Assembly (NCBI GenBank): GCA_910587095.1
Contig: CAJUMJ010000036.1
Span: 1-64,000 of the forward strand
From: an uncultured Lachnospiraceae bacterium
Lineage (GTDB): Bacteria > Bacillota > Clostridia > Lachnospirales > Lachnospiraceae
Length of the DNA: 64,000 nucleotides
Reading direction: 5' to 3'
Position numbers and translations under genes: made by a program. The notes under the pieces were generated by a model. The model ran no database searches and had not been told where the DNA came from. It saw only the letters and a program-made list of their open reading frames with translations. Shown piece by piece: positions 22,946 to 31,403 of the stretch. Within the stretch, counting starts at the first letter, position 1. Each line of letters begins with the position of its first letter.

Positions 22946-24361
22946 ATGGAACTGGAAAAATTGATATGCAGCTATAGAGCGACAATTAGAGAGACTATGG
23001 TATGCATTGAAAGTAATTTTAAAGGAATTGCATTTCTGTCAGATGATTCTTGCAGACTTGTAGGGGTTATGACTGACGGGGATATCCGAAGACTTCTCAT
23101 CAATGGATGCGGAATGAACGATTCGGTGCAAAAGTATATGCGCAGAGAGTTTGTATATGCGACAGTAAATGATGATTCTAAAGATATTGCAAAGAAATTT
23201 GACAGCGGAATAAAGATTATTCCGATCGTGGATGAAACCATGAAGCTGGTGAATTATGCGGAATATAACAAAAATATGCATATAGCATTGGCTCAGCCAC
23301 ATTTGACCGGAAATGAATATAAGTATCTCATAGATGCCTTTTTATCTACTTGGATATCCAGTACCGGTAAGTATGTCACACAGTTTGAAGAAAATTTTTC
23401 GAAATACTGTAGAGCAAAATATGGGGTTGCGGTTTCAAACGGAACTACCGCACTTCATTTGGCGCTCACAGCGCTGGGAATTGGAGAGGGTGACGAAGTG
23501 ATTGTACCTGACATCACTTTCGCGGCAACTATTAACGCTGTTATTTATACAGGAGCTACACCTGTTATTGTTGATATAGAGGAAGATAGTTGGTGTATAG
23601 ATCCGAACGAAGTAGAAAAAGCGTTAACATTAAGAACGAAGGCAATTATTCCTGTGCATATATATGGACAGCCTTGTGATATGGGAAGGATATGCGACAT
23701 AGCAAAAAATAATAACTTATATGTTGTCGAGGATTGTGCGGAAGCGCATGGCGCCGAGTGGGATGGCAAAAAAGTGGGTTCTTTTGGGACTATTTCCTGT
23801 TTTTCTTTTTTTGGAAATAAGGTAATTACAACCGGAGAGGGAGGAATGTGCGTTACAGACAGCAGAGAATTGAATGACAAAATGCGCATATTGCGTGACC
23901 ATGGTATGAGCAAAGAGAGAAAATATTATCACGAGGCAGTTGGCTTTAATTACAGAATAACAAATTTGCAATCTGCGGTCGGCGTAGCACAGATAGAACG
24001 CATAGAGGATATTTTAGAGTGGAGATCTAAACTCGAAGAAAAATATCGAAAGGCGTTTTTGGGGAGAGAGGATATCATAATACAGAGAAATGACCTTCCG
24101 GGAAGAAAGAAGATTACATGGCTTGTGTCTATTCTTGTGGAGGAGGGGAAAAGAGACAGGGTACTGGAACAATTAAAAGAAAACGGAATTGATGCGAGGA
24201 GCTTTTTTATACCGTTGAGTGAAATGGATATTTACAAAATGTATGCAAAAGATTGCAAGAAAAGTAAAAAAATTTCAAGAATGGGGATTAATCTTCCCAC
24301 AACATATGAGGTATCAGAAAAGGATGTAAGTAATATTGTAAGCTTGATAGAATCCGTTTAA
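22946..24361 (+). CDS. CBS-domain and DegT/DnrJ aminotransferase fusion, 471 aa
   Basis: Residues 1-110 resemble a CBS pair (GIAFLSDDSCRLVGVMTDGDIRRLL and IKIIPIVDETMKLVNY). The rest is a fold-type I PLP aminotransferase of the DegT/DnrJ/EryC1 family: SNGTTALHLALTALGIGEGD, DITFAATINAV, VEDCAEAHGA and the PLP lysine in SFFGNKVITTGEGGM. CBS pairs with this MTDGDIRR motif are usually fused to sugar nucleotidyltransferases (PtmE/LegE), so fusion to the aminotransferase is unusual. It probably makes the amino-sugar precursor for the NeuB reaction. Confidence 0.85.
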   Translation: MELEKLICSYRATIRETMVCIESNFKGIAFLSDDSCRLVGVMTDGDIRRLLINGCGMNDSVQKYMRREFVYATVNDDSKDIAKKFDSGIKIIPIVDETMKLVNYAEYNKNMHIALAQPHLTGNEYKYLIDAFLSTWISSTGKYVTQFEENFSKYCRAKYGVAVSNGTTALHLALTALGIGEGDEVIVPDITFAATINAVIYTGATPVIVDIEEDSWCIDPNEVEKALTLRTKAIIPVHIYGQPCDMGRICDIAKNNNLYVVEDCAEAHGAEWDGKKVGSFGTISCFSFFGNKVITTGEGGMCVTDSRELNDKMRILRDHGMSKERKYYHEAVGFNYRITNLQSAVGVAQIERIEDILEWRSKLEEKYRKAFLGREDIIIQRNDLPGRKKITWLVSILVEEGKRDRVLEQLKENGIDARSFFIPLSEMDIYKMYAKDCKKSKKISRMGINLPTTYEVSEKDVSNIVSLIESV

Positions 24362-24379
24362 TCAGTTTAAGGAGTTTGT

Positions 24380-25480
24380 GTGACAAATAGAATGGAAAAT
24401 GTGGAAGAGTATGTGCTTAATCCACAGATTTTTACAAAGAAGAAAAAATACATATGGTTTGACAGGAATGAAATATTTAGAAAAGATATTTTAAATATAT
24501 TTTAAATATATTTAAGCTGTTTTTGTTTTATGAAATATATTTGGACGGTTTTGCTTCTGATCATAGTAGGGACATTGTCTTAAAAATTTTTCATAAGGAA
24601 ATTGTGGATATTACTGTATTGGATGAAAATGAAGCAATCGTAGTGGCTGACACGGACGTGAATTATGCAGTCTGTTGTCCTGTCAAGGTACGCATTTTGG
24701 AGGGAAATGCAGAGTTCGACACAAAAAATATATATGATGATAATGCTGAAGGATTCTATCTAAAAACGGGAACTTATCTCAGAATATATAGAATTACCGA
24801 GATGGAACAGTTATTATGCGATAAACCGGTTTTTGTGTATGGGACAAGTGATGAAGCGGCGAGATTTGCCAAATATGTCAGGCTGTTGGATTTTCACTTT
24901 AAAGGATTCTATGAAGATTATGAAACGATAAGAGCCGAAAAACTCGAAGAGATAGATGGATTTAGGCGGTTCTACTACAGATGGACATTTATTCGGCTTT
25001 AAGTCGTGGCCAGAAATTATGTTTGAGCGGTTTGCAGATAGAAATGTGACAGTATGGAATGGTGGTGTGGCCGGTTATACATCATCACATGAGGTGATAA
25101 AGTTTATTAGGGATGTTCTGCCGATGAAACCGGATATGGTTATTATATTTGATGGCTACAATGACACCTGTCAGGGAAATCCGGCGCACCCGTATTCCTT
25201 TTTACAGCCGATGCTCATGAGTAAATCAAGGGATATGAGAGAGGAGGAGATTTATATGTCTTCTCGTCAGTTTTATGAAGAAGAATTATATCTGCAAGAG
25301 AGTTTTCGTGATAAGCTAAAAAGCCGCAAAAGGGAAAATGCATATGAATTTATTTATGATTTGTCATCTGTTTTTGAGGATGTACACGACGTGTACATGG
25401 ATATATGCCATGTGTGCGAAAAAGGCAATAAAATAATCGCGGATGCAATTTATGATGTGATCAAGAATGAGATAAGATAA
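24380..25480 (+). pseudogene. decayed SGNH-hydrolase glycan gene with Rossmann module
   Basis: A GTG at 24380 after AAGGAG opens VTNRMENVEEYVLNPQIF... and stops at 24503. An 11-bp tandem duplication (TTTTAAATATA at 24489 and 24500) causes the frameshift; removing one copy restores DILNIFKLFLFYEIYLDGF. The frame then runs through a Rossmann module (PVFVYGTSDEAARF) to about 24955, where it jumps to another frame. There GGSTTDGHLFGFKSW begins an SGNH esterase domain ending at 25480. The linker of about 80 residues expected before this motif, judging from the intact relative at 26693, is missing. So there are two lesions: a frameshift by duplication and a deletion. Confidence 0.75.
24489..24510 (+). 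repeat. 11-bp tandem duplication causing frameshift
   Basis: Two perfect copies of TTTTAAATATA inside the SGNH pseudogene. Loss of one unit would restore the upstream reading frame, so the lesion could in principle revert. Confidence 0.7.
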
Positions 25481-25531
25481 AAAGATATGGGAATATAGGG
25501 AGTCAATCTATTGGTATAGTCGAGGAGAACG

Positions 25532-26332
25532 ATGAAAATAGGTTTATATCAGATGAATATTGCATGGGAGGACAAATTGAAAAATTACTCTCAATTAGAA
25601 AATATACTTAAAGAACAAGGTGATAAAACAATTGACCTGCTGCTATTACCGGAAATGAGTTTTACGGGATTTTCCATGAATACAGCCAGAACAAAAGAAA
25701 GCGATATGCAGACGATAGATAAAATATCGTCTTTTGCAAAAACATATCGGATGGCGATAGGGTTTGGCTGGGTAAAAGATTGTGGAGAAAAATCAGAAAA
25801 TCACTATACGGTTATTAATAGAGAAGGATTAGTAGTTTCGGATTATGTGAAAATACATCCCTTTTCTTTTTCGGGAGAGGACCGGAAATTTCAAGGCGGA
25901 GAAAATATTGTATTGTTTGAACTTGGCGGCATCACATTTTCCACATGCATATGTTATGATTTGCGGTTTCCGGAAATATTTCAGACAGCGTCCTCAAAAG
26001 CAAATGTAATATTGGTGCCGGCTAACTGGCCGCTGGAACGAAGGGAACATTGGAAATGCCTGCTGAGAGCCAGAGCAATTGAGAACCAGGTATATATGAT
26101 TGGAGTTAACTGTGTAGGAAAAGTTGGGAAATTGACTTACGCAGGTGATAGTTGTGTGATTGATCCGAATGGTGAGGTACGGTTGGAAGCGGGTATGCAG
26201 AAAATGGTGTTAGAGTATGATCTTACGGATGACGTCAAACAATTTCGAAGTGCATTTCCAATGAAAAGGGACAGGAAGGAACATTTATATTATTCATTTA
26301 ATTTATCGAAAGTAAGCCGGAATAGGCAGTAA
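25532..26332 (+). CDS. carbon-nitrogen hydrolase (nitrilase superfamily), 266 aa
   Basis: A nitrilase-fold amidase. The triad Glu41 (LLPEMSFTGF), Lys107 (DYVKIHPFS) and Cys141 (CICYDLRFPE) is intact, as is the ANWP and RAIENQVY region. Closest in appearance to omega-amidase and small-amide hydrolases. In this cluster it could supply ammonia or remove an amide, or salvage a carbamoyl-type decoration. The Shine-Dalgarno is GAGGAGAACG. Followed after 12 bp by the next gene. Confidence 0.82.
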   Translation: MKIGLYQMNIAWEDKLKNYSQLENILKEQGDKTIDLLLLPEMSFTGFSMNTARTKESDMQTIDKISSFAKTYRMAIGFGWVKDCGEKSENHYTVINREGLVVSDYVKIHPFSFSGEDRKFQGGENIVLFELGGITFSTCICYDLRFPEIFQTASSKANVILVPANWPLERREHWKCLLRARAIENQVYMIGVNCVGKVGKLTYAGDSCVIDPNGEVRLEAGMQKMVLEYDLTDDVKQFRSAFPMKRDRKEHLYYSFNLSKVSRNRQ

Positions 26333-26344
26333 CAGGGGGGAAGT

Positions 26345-26689
26345 ATGAAACCATTGTATATAAAAAATCCTTTACTTGAGGATAAGAAAATTGTGATTTA
26401 TGGAATTGATGAAAAGGCTGTTCTCACATTTACCACACTTTTACAAAATGAGGTTTATGTAAGCTGTTTTTGTGACCCTGAAGCGAAGAGTACAAATCTC
26501 AAGATCATGAATAAATCCGTAATTACAATAGAAGAATTAAAAAATTGCAAGAGCGAGACAATCATTGTTATTGGCGGCCTCGATCATATGAATAAAGCAG
26601 AAATGTTGGAGCAGGAGGGATTTCAGGTTTTATATGATTTTAATCTATCTGCCTACGAAGGAAACAGCATATGGGTGCAGGGGGAATGA
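26345..26689 (+). CDS. free-standing Rossmann module, 114 aa
   Basis: A single small alpha/beta domain: IVIYGIDEKAVLTFTTLLQ at strand 1, FCDPEA after strand 2, ETIIVIGGLDHMNKAEML at the later strand and GFQVLYDFN at the end. This is the same module that is fused to many enzymes in the cluster (see findings). It lies 3 bp from the SGNH hydrolase gene and, judging by the pseudogene at 24380, may be a split-off N-terminal domain of that enzyme family. Confidence 0.6.
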   Translation: MKPLYIKNPLLEDKKIVIYGIDEKAVLTFTTLLQNEVYVSCFCDPEAKSTNLKIMNKSVITIEELKNCKSETIIVIGGLDHMNKAEMLEQEGFQVLYDFNLSAYEGNSIWVQGE

Positions 26690-26692
26690 GGA

Positions 26693-27874
26693 ATGCTGAG
26701 AGTCATTAGCGATTACAGCCTTTGGGAATTAATTGAAGATTCAAGACAATATAAAATGATTTTATATGCTGATGAAAAATATAGGAAACAGGTAAGAAAA
26801 ATCTTAAAGCTCGTGGACGTAGATTTGGCTTATGAAGTGTCGGAAGATGGTGCGGATGATTGCTGTCAGATATATGATTTGCTGTACGAAGATATAGATA
26901 AAATCATGGTTATTGTAGCAAAAGATGATTTTTCCAAAGCCCAGAAGACACTGTCGGAAGTTGGACTCCGAATGGGTGTGAATTATAAAAATATTGAGCG
27001 TTTCAGCAAGGAAAGCAATTTACTGCCTTATTATTATGATCCGGTAATGGGCTATAATCTTGAGACAAAAGAAAAAGACACGGCGGGATTTTGTATTTTT
27101 GGAGATAAGGAGAAAGCGGAATTACGAATTTTGACACTGGGAGGAAGTACGACAGATGCATCTATTTATTCTTTTAAGTCCTGGTCGGAATGCTTACATG
27201 AGGTATTAAATGAAAAGGGAATATCCAATGTCGTCATGTGCGGCGGAGTAGCCGGTTATGCGTCTTCAGAGGAACTATTTAAGTTGATAAGAGACGGATT
27301 TTCTTTAAATCCCGATATTATTTTAAACTATAGCGGCGTAAACGATATGCAGGTTGAGGAAGAGTATCCTTATATCAATTTTTACATGAGACAGATATGC
27401 CAGCACTTAATACAGAAAAGAAATATGAATGGTTTGAACTTTGACAGTCATAGTTTTGGAGTTTCATATGGCATCAATGGTTTTGACAATGGTGAACTAA
27501 GTGAAAAATGTGACTTTTGGGTGCAAAATCAGAAGATGATTCATGCCATTTGCAATATGAGAAACATAAAACATATATCTTTTTTGCAGCCAGCTCTTTT
27601 TAATGGAGCCAAGCCGTTGTCACATCGAGAACAGTCATACCAGTCAAATCTAGTATATGTGGGAGTAAAGAGGGAGCATAAAGAAAGCTATGCCTATAGA
27701 ACAAAGAATTTTGCACGGATAATAAAAGAAACGATACAGGAGTATGAATGGATAGTTGATTTAACAGAGATTTTTGATGCAAAAGACGTTTACATAGATT
27801 ATGCCCATGTTAACGAGAGTGGAAACAGAGTGATAGCAGAACACATAGCCAAAGCTTGTTTTGGTAAAGTATGA
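26693..27874 (+). CDS. SGNH/GDSL-type esterase with N-terminal Rossmann-like module, 393 aa
   Basis: Residues 1-110 form a degenerate alpha/beta module (YKMILYADEKYRKQVRKIL, MVIVAKDDFSKAQKTL). Then comes an SGNH domain: LTLGGSTTDASIYSFKSW (block I, with Ser in GGSTT), GGVAGYASSEEL (Gly block), NYSGVNDMQ (Asn block) and YIDYAHVNESGN (Asp-x-x-His, block V). It probably adds or removes an O-acyl group on the glycan. It is intact, in contrast to the related pseudogene 1.2 kb upstream. Confidence 0.78.
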   Translation: MLRVISDYSLWELIEDSRQYKMILYADEKYRKQVRKILKLVDVDLAYEVSEDGADDCCQIYDLLYEDIDKIMVIVAKDDFSKAQKTLSEVGLRMGVNYKNIERFSKESNLLPYYYDPVMGYNLETKEKDTAGFCIFGDKEKAELRILTLGGSTTDASIYSFKSWSECLHEVLNEKGISNVVMCGGVAGYASSEELFKLIRDGFSLNPDIILNYSGVNDMQVEEEYPYINFYMRQICQHLIQKRNMNGLNFDSHSFGVSYGINGFDNGELSEKCDFWVQNQKMIHAICNMRNIKHISFLQPALFNGAKPLSHREQSYQSNLVYVGVKREHKESYAYRTKNFARIIKETIQEYEWIVDLTEIFDAKDVYIDYAHVNESGNRVIAEHIAKACFGKV

Positions 27875-27888
27875 GGGAATGATAATTA

Positions 27889-28611
27889 ATGAAAATAATT
27901 TTGTGTGGATATCATTGGGCTGGTTGCAAGGCGTTACAACTATTGCTTGCAGAAGGACATACTGTGTATGTTTATACGCATGAGACTTGTAATAGTATTG
28001 CAGATTTAGAAGGCTTGTGTATTAAGAAAAATATAGAGTACAAATTGGAAAAGATCAGCGTTGAGAACATGCCTTTTATACCTGATATGATTTGTTCCGT
28101 TTATTACCGCTTTATAATCAGTAAAGAAGTGATTGAAAGCGTAAAAGGCAGGATTTTTAATTTACATCCGGCTTTACTTCCAAAATATCGAGGATGCAGC
28201 AGTATCGCCTGGGCAATGATTCATGGGGAAAAAGACTGTGGTTTTACATATCACTATATTGATGAAGGTTGCGATACGGGCAAAATAATTTTGCAGAAGT
28301 TAGTACATATAGAAGATTTTGATACGCAGCTAACATTGTATAACAGGGTTATGTTTGAGAGCATGAACTATTTCTTGGAAGTAGTTAGATTGGTTGATGA
28401 AGGATACGAGGGCAAGGAGCAGCAGGGTGAGGCTACAGTATTTAAAAGAGGATGCCCGATGAATGGAATAATAGATGAAACCATGAGTGAAGAAATGCAG
28501 GAAAGATTTGTCCGTGCAATGTGTTATCCTCCATATCCGCCAGCGTTTTATAACAATCATGAGGTTAGAACTGTTCGGGAGTTACAGGAGTATAAAAATC
28601 ATGTTAAATAG
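27889..28611 (+). CDS. sugar N-formyltransferase-like protein, 240 aa
   Basis: A 10-formyl-tetrahydrofolate-dependent formyltransferase fold. Catalytic residues Asn91, His93 and Asp129 are in place (IFNLHPALLPKYRG and YHYIDEGCDTG). The protein is shorter than methionyl-tRNA formyltransferase (about 310) and lacks its C-terminal RNA-binding domain, consistent with a sugar amine as substrate (compare VioF, ArnA, QdtF). Likely product: an N-formylamino sugar in the glycan. Confidence 0.82.
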   Translation: MKIILCGYHWAGCKALQLLLAEGHTVYVYTHETCNSIADLEGLCIKKNIEYKLEKISVENMPFIPDMICSVYYRFIISKEVIESVKGRIFNLHPALLPKYRGCSSIAWAMIHGEKDCGFTYHYIDEGCDTGKIILQKLVHIEDFDTQLTLYNRVMFESMNYFLEVVRLVDEGYEGKEQQGEATVFKRGCPMNGIIDETMSEEMQERFVRAMCYPPYPPAFYNNHEVRTVRELQEYKNHVK

Positions 28612-28651
28612 AATCGCATCTTAAATCAAGCGGCATGGAGAGGATTGGGAA

Positions 28652-29617
28652 ATGAATATTTGTGTCATCGGTTTGGGTTCCATGGGAAAAAGAAGAATTC
28701 GTCTGCTTTTGGAAAAGGATTCTGAACTGACAATAACAGGTATTGATTATAATGATGAGCGTGTAAGAAATGTGAGTGAACAGTATCATATACCATGCTA
28801 TTCGTCACTTGATCATACGGATATAAAATTTGACTGTGCATTTATATGTACCTCCCCGTTATCACATGGAAAAATTATTCGGGAATGTCTTAACAGGGAT
28901 TGCCATATTTTTTCTGAGATTAATTTGATAGACGATTTATATGAGGAAAATATGTGTTTGGCGAAAGAAAAAAATAAAGTCCTATTTTTGTCGTCAACGC
29001 CAATATACAGGTCGGAAATGCAATATATCAGTGGAAAAGTGAGGAAGAATGGTAAACCGTGTGTGTATCAGTATCATGTAGGCCAGTATTTACCGGATTG
29101 GCATCCATGGGATAATTTAAAGGATTTTTTTGTGAGTAGCAGGGTGACAAATGGATGCAGGGAATATCTAGCCATAGAACTTCCGTGGATGCAGATGGCT
29201 TTTGGAAAAATAACAGGAGTAAATGTAATCAAACAAAAGCTGACCCAATTGGAACTGGACTTTCCAGACACTTATTTGATTCAGTTAACCCATGAAAATG
29301 GCAATAGAGGAAACCTATTGGTAGACGTGGTGAGCAGACAGTCAGTCAGACATCTGGAGGTCATAAACGAGGATATTTATATAAGATGGGATGGAAAACC
29401 TGATTCCTTATATGAAAAGGATATCCAGACAGGGGAATTGATACAAGTTCTGACAGGTGAATATGTACATACGCCCGGGTATGCAGACTGGATTAATGAA
29501 ACAGCATATGCCAACGAGATTAATATGTTTTTTCGTGTGATTGATGGCGCAAAGCCAGTCTATGGATTTGCGGAAGATAAAGAAACTCTGAAAATAATTG
29601 ATGAGATCGAAAGGTAA
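28652..29617 (+). CDS. Gfo/Idh/MocA family oxidoreductase, 321 aa
   Basis: The N-terminal NAD(P) Rossmann motif is ICVIGLGSMGKRRIRLL, followed by FDCAFICTSPLSHGKIIRECL and HIFSEINLIDD, where the family usually has EKP. This suggests an altered catalytic Lys: the position reads EIN rather than EKP. The C-terminal alpha/beta domain is present. It probably oxidises or epimerises a sugar nucleotide for the aminotransferase that follows 6 bp downstream. Confidence 0.78.
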   Translation: MNICVIGLGSMGKRRIRLLLEKDSELTITGIDYNDERVRNVSEQYHIPCYSSLDHTDIKFDCAFICTSPLSHGKIIRECLNRDCHIFSEINLIDDLYEENMCLAKEKNKVLFLSSTPIYRSEMQYISGKVRKNGKPCVYQYHVGQYLPDWHPWDNLKDFFVSSRVTNGCREYLAIELPWMQMAFGKITGVNVIKQKLTQLELDFPDTYLIQLTHENGNRGNLLVDVVSRQSVRHLEVINEDIYIRWDGKPDSLYEKDIQTGELIQVLTGEYVHTPGYADWINETAYANEINMFFRVIDGAKPVYGFAEDKETLKIIDEIER

Positions 29618-29623
29618 AGAACG

Positions 29624-30925
29624 ATGAGTATAAGCGAAGAGTATGGTAAAAAAGCACATATGTTGATTCCGGCGGGGGCGCATACATACAGCAGAACCGA
29701 TGAAGTCTTTCCGGGAAATGCCCCCAGAGTCATTGAGCGAAGCAAGGGTGTATACACATGGGACGTCGACGGCAATAAGTATCTGGATTATGGTATGGCG
29801 TGCAGATCCGTGACAATCGGATATGATTATGACAGAATTTCGGATGCGGCAATAGCGCAGATACATAATGGAAATACGGCGACAAAAGCATCAAAGATTG
29901 AAGTGGAAGCGGCCCAGGCGATGTGCGATTTGTTTCCGTGGGTTGACATGGTCAAGTTTGCGAAGAACGGATCAACAGTCACAACTGCGGCGGTGAAGCT
30001 GGCGAGAGCTTTTACCGGAAGAAAGTATGTTGCACGATGCAGGGAACATGCGTTTTTTTCTTATGACGACTGGTTTATTGGCAGCACTGCAGTGACAGCC
30101 GGTATCCCGCAGGAGATTCAGGATTTAACCTTGCAGTTTAGCTTTAACGATATCGCTTCGGTTAAAGATTTATTTGAAAGGTACAAAGGAGAGATTGCGG
30201 CGCTGATTATGGAACCGTGCGATACTGAAGAGCCGAAAGATAATTTCTTGCAGGAGGTACGTAAACTCTGTACGGAATATGGAGTTGTTTATATTCTGGA
30301 TGAAATGATTACAGGTTTTCGCTGGGATTTGCAGGGTGCCTGTAAGTATTATGGGGTAGAACCCGACATGGTTACTTTTGGAAAAGGCATGGCAAACGGC
30401 TTTTCTGTTGCCGCATTGGGTGGAAAACGGGAAATCATGGATTTAGGAGGACTGACGCCGGGAAAGGAAAGAGTTTTTTTGGTTTCTACAACGCATGGCG
30501 CTGAGATGAGCAGTTTGGGAGCGCTTGTTGAAACAATCAAGGTGTATAAGGAATTGCAGGTAACGGATCATATCTGGGATATGGGAAGGAGACTGACAAA
30601 GGGATTGGCAAATCTCGCAAAAGCGTGTCATTTAGAAGACTATATCTATACAGAAGGAGCGGACTGTTCCCCCAATCTGGTGATATGCGGAAAAGATGGG
30701 AAGCCTTCTTTCGAACATCGAACAGTATTTCTTTATGAAATGATGAAGCAGGGGATTATGATGCCCTATATAGCCATTGCCTATCAGCATAAGGAGGAGG
30801 AAATAGACCGGACTTTGGAGGCCGCAGAGAAGGCGCTCAAGGTTTATGCGGATGCTTTGAATGGAGACGTTGATAAGTTTATTGACGGTAATGTGATTAA
30901 ACCTGTTTTCAGGAAATTTAACTAG
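29624..30925 (+). CDS. class III PLP aminotransferase, glutamate-1-semialdehyde mutase-like, 433 aa
   Basis: Strong similarity to HemL-type enzymes: GNAPRVIERSKGVYTWDVDGNKYLDYGM, FAKNGSTVTTAAVKLARAFTGR, ILDEMITGFRWDLQGA and the PLP lysine in VTFGKGMANGFSVAAL. No haem genes are near, so a sugar aminotransferase or mutase role is more likely; such homologues recur in spore-coat and flagellar glycan clusters. It has the last stop before a hairpin and a 100-bp gap. Confidence 0.82.
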   Translation: MSISEEYGKKAHMLIPAGAHTYSRTDEVFPGNAPRVIERSKGVYTWDVDGNKYLDYGMACRSVTIGYDYDRISDAAIAQIHNGNTATKASKIEVEAAQAMCDLFPWVDMVKFAKNGSTVTTAAVKLARAFTGRKYVARCREHAFFSYDDWFIGSTAVTAGIPQEIQDLTLQFSFNDIASVKDLFERYKGEIAALIMEPCDTEEPKDNFLQEVRKLCTEYGVVYILDEMITGFRWDLQGACKYYGVEPDMVTFGKGMANGFSVAALGGKREIMDLGGLTPGKERVFLVSTTHGAEMSSLGALVETIKVYKELQVTDHIWDMGRRLTKGLANLAKACHLEDYIYTEGADCSPNLVICGKDGKPSFEHRTVFLYEMMKQGIMMPYIAIAYQHKEEEIDRTLEAAEKALKVYADALNGDVDKFIDGNVIKPVFRKFN

Positions 30926-30969
30926 TACAACGAATATTACGGTTTTTACAAGTTAATTATTCGCTGTAC
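30925..30969 (+). terminator. intercistronic hairpin
   Basis: GTACAACGAATA and TATTCGCTGTAC form a 12-bp stem with one mismatch around a 21-nt loop, directly at the stop codon of the aminotransferase. No T run follows; it may be a partial terminator or processing site that splits the long transcript. Confidence 0.3.
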
Positions 30970-31025
30970 CAGCTTGATAGTTACCGGTATAAAGGGAACT
31001 TTATGCAGTCAGAATGGGAGTAAAC

Positions 31026-31361
31026 ATGGGAAAAAGTGACAAAGAGAAAGAAATGCTGTATGAGTGGGGAATAAATCATTATTCCGATTCTATTTTTTCA
31101 CAATCAGATCACAGGAAGGACAGCTATTTTCAGCAGAGAACAGAAAGTTCCTACTGCAGAGAATATACCTTTGAAACTTTGCCTGAGCTGATGGAGAAAT
31201 TAAATATTTTATGGAAAAATGATGAAGCAATGGAAAATATCAAAAAGGTTATCGCCGCATCTGCCATGAAAAATAAACCGATGGCAGATGCCGGAAATGG
31301 TCAGGGAAAAAGCCAGGACGGCTTGGAAGAAAAATTACCCATTTATATTTATAACTTTTAA
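31026..31361 (+). CDS. hypothetical protein, 111 aa
   Basis: A polar, mostly helical protein (ETLPELMEKLNILWKNDEAMENIKKVIAASAM) with a flexible Lys/Gly-rich stretch and a short hydrophobic end, IYIYNF. The start at 31026 is preceded by GGGAG; an ATG 12 bp earlier is less well placed. It sits 42 bp before the carbamoyltransferase gene. I do not recognise it; a small partner of that enzyme is possible. Confidence 0.6.
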   Translation: MGKSDKEKEMLYEWGINHYSDSIFSQSDHRKDSYFQQRTESSYCREYTFETLPELMEKLNILWKNDEAMENIKKVIAASAMKNKPMADAGNGQGKSQDGLEEKLPIYIYNF

Positions 31362-31403
31362 GTGGAAGAAAACGCAGAAGACTAAAAGTGGAGGCATATA
31401 AAG

